A DNA stretch of 64,000 bases from a virus: the IMG/VR virus record IMGVR_UViG_3300032893_000003, positions 1 to 64,000 of that record. One strand, 5' to 3'. Position 1 is the first letter of the stretch; each line of letters starts with the position of its first letter. Of the stretch, positions 63,653 through 64,000 are shown in pieces. Position numbers and translations under genes: made by a program. A model generated the notes under the pieces. The model searched no databases. It saw only the letters and a program-made list of their open reading frames with translations, and had not been told where the DNA came from.

Positions 63653-64000
63653 TTAAGCCTTGTAGCTTCCAAACCGCGTACTGCGATCTTTAACCACAAA
63701 CTCTTTTAACATCTCAAGTAGCCCTGGTTTATCAAGCCTCCAGAGATTCTTAAGCTTTTGGGACTGCCATTCCCTAAAGGTATTTGGGTCAATACCCCAG
63801 TGCTTAAGAACAGCCGCCAAATCCGGCAACCTAGCCATAAGTTCATACTTAATTCGCTCGGCGTCTGTGAGCTGTTCAGGGCTCACTAAAAGCTGCTTTG
63901 CGCGGTTGGATTCTTCTCTGATCTTCAGATCAGTCGAAACCCAGTCTACCGCTTCATCGCCAGCTTTAAATCCATACCATTCCCCTTCAATATCTACCCG
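63653..64000 (-). CDS. Partial hypothetical protein, N-terminus beyond window edge
   Basis: The frame is open from the right edge (64000) to 63653, so the GTG at 63886 is probably not the true start. The visible part reads EWYGFKAGDEAVDWVSTDL, then a Glu/Arg-rich helix and DLAAVLKHWGIDPNTFREWQ, which resembles a small helix-turn-helix, with a basic end (VVKDRSTRFGSYKA). Possibly a DNA-binding regulator; family unknown. Confidence 0.65.
   Translation of the reverse strand, partial: RVDIEGEWYGFKAGDEAVDWVSTDLKIREESNRAKQLLVSPEQLTDAERIKYELMARLPDLAAVLKHWGIDPNTFREWQSQKLKNLWRLDKPGLLEMLKEFVVKDRSTRFGSYKA

Overview
The window is a stretch of a large contractile-tailed double-stranded DNA phage (myovirus, probably jumbo-sized). 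It holds a large terminase, portal, maturation protease, HK97-type major capsid protein, tail sheath, tail tube, baseplate spike and tail-fibre genes, together with family A DNA polymerase, two single-strand-binding (OB-fold) proteins, a glycosyltransferase and a PD-(D/E)XK nuclease. Four encoded lipoproteins with lipoboxes point to a didermic (Gram-negative-type) host; the host genus cannot be told from the sequence. No tRNA, integrase or CRISPR array was seen.

Layout. Genes alternate in blocks by strand. Plus-strand blocks (490-12631, 13235-22441, 24102-32869, 43363-58780) hold virion genes. Minus-strand blocks (1-281, 12670-13125, 22450-24043, 32860-43247, 58781-64000) hold replication, host-takeover and membrane/lipoprotein genes. 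Many minus-strand transcription units start with a shared promoter-like element, GGCAAA (or ATCAAA), exactly 17 bases, then TATAAG, several times preceded by an intrinsic terminator. The plus-strand blocks lack this element, which fits an early/late division in which late genes use another polymerase or specificity.

Main features. (1) 13235-19318 encodes one 2027-residue chain with bacterial-type RNA polymerase beta motifs followed by beta-prime motifs, including the catalytic NADVDGD. It lies among virion genes. (2) About 18 small genes, plus a DNA ligase, begin with a common peptide, roughly M-F-x-x-G-F-x-K-x-A. Scaffold-like proteins, the capsid precursor and other head proteins carry many internal copies of [FLM]-x-K-x-A. 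With the protease at 45943-47784, this suggests a capsid-targeting and maturation-cleavage code that may bring a ligase, a ParB-like protein and many small basic or glycine-zipper proteins into the head. (3) A 1.2-kb non-coding tract (33391-34617), downstream of an unrecognised protein on the minus strand, is filled with a degenerate motif close to ACTWYRCC spaced at about half or whole helical turns.

How the genes work together. 43363-58780 is the head and tail-core module: internal proteins, protease, scaffold-like proteins, decoration protein, major capsid protein, neck proteins, sheath and tube. 490-12631 carries host-recognition proteins (two glycine-rich adhesins and a repeat fibre), the portal and small targeted proteins. 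13235-22441 carries the polymerase and its targeted neighbours. 24102-32869 carries the spike, further structural proteins, an HNH protein and the terminase. No tape-measure protein lies in the window, so the phage genome extends well beyond it. Gene starts were chosen by ribosome-binding site, overlap and comparison with related genes in the window. All functional statements come from motif reading, without database search.
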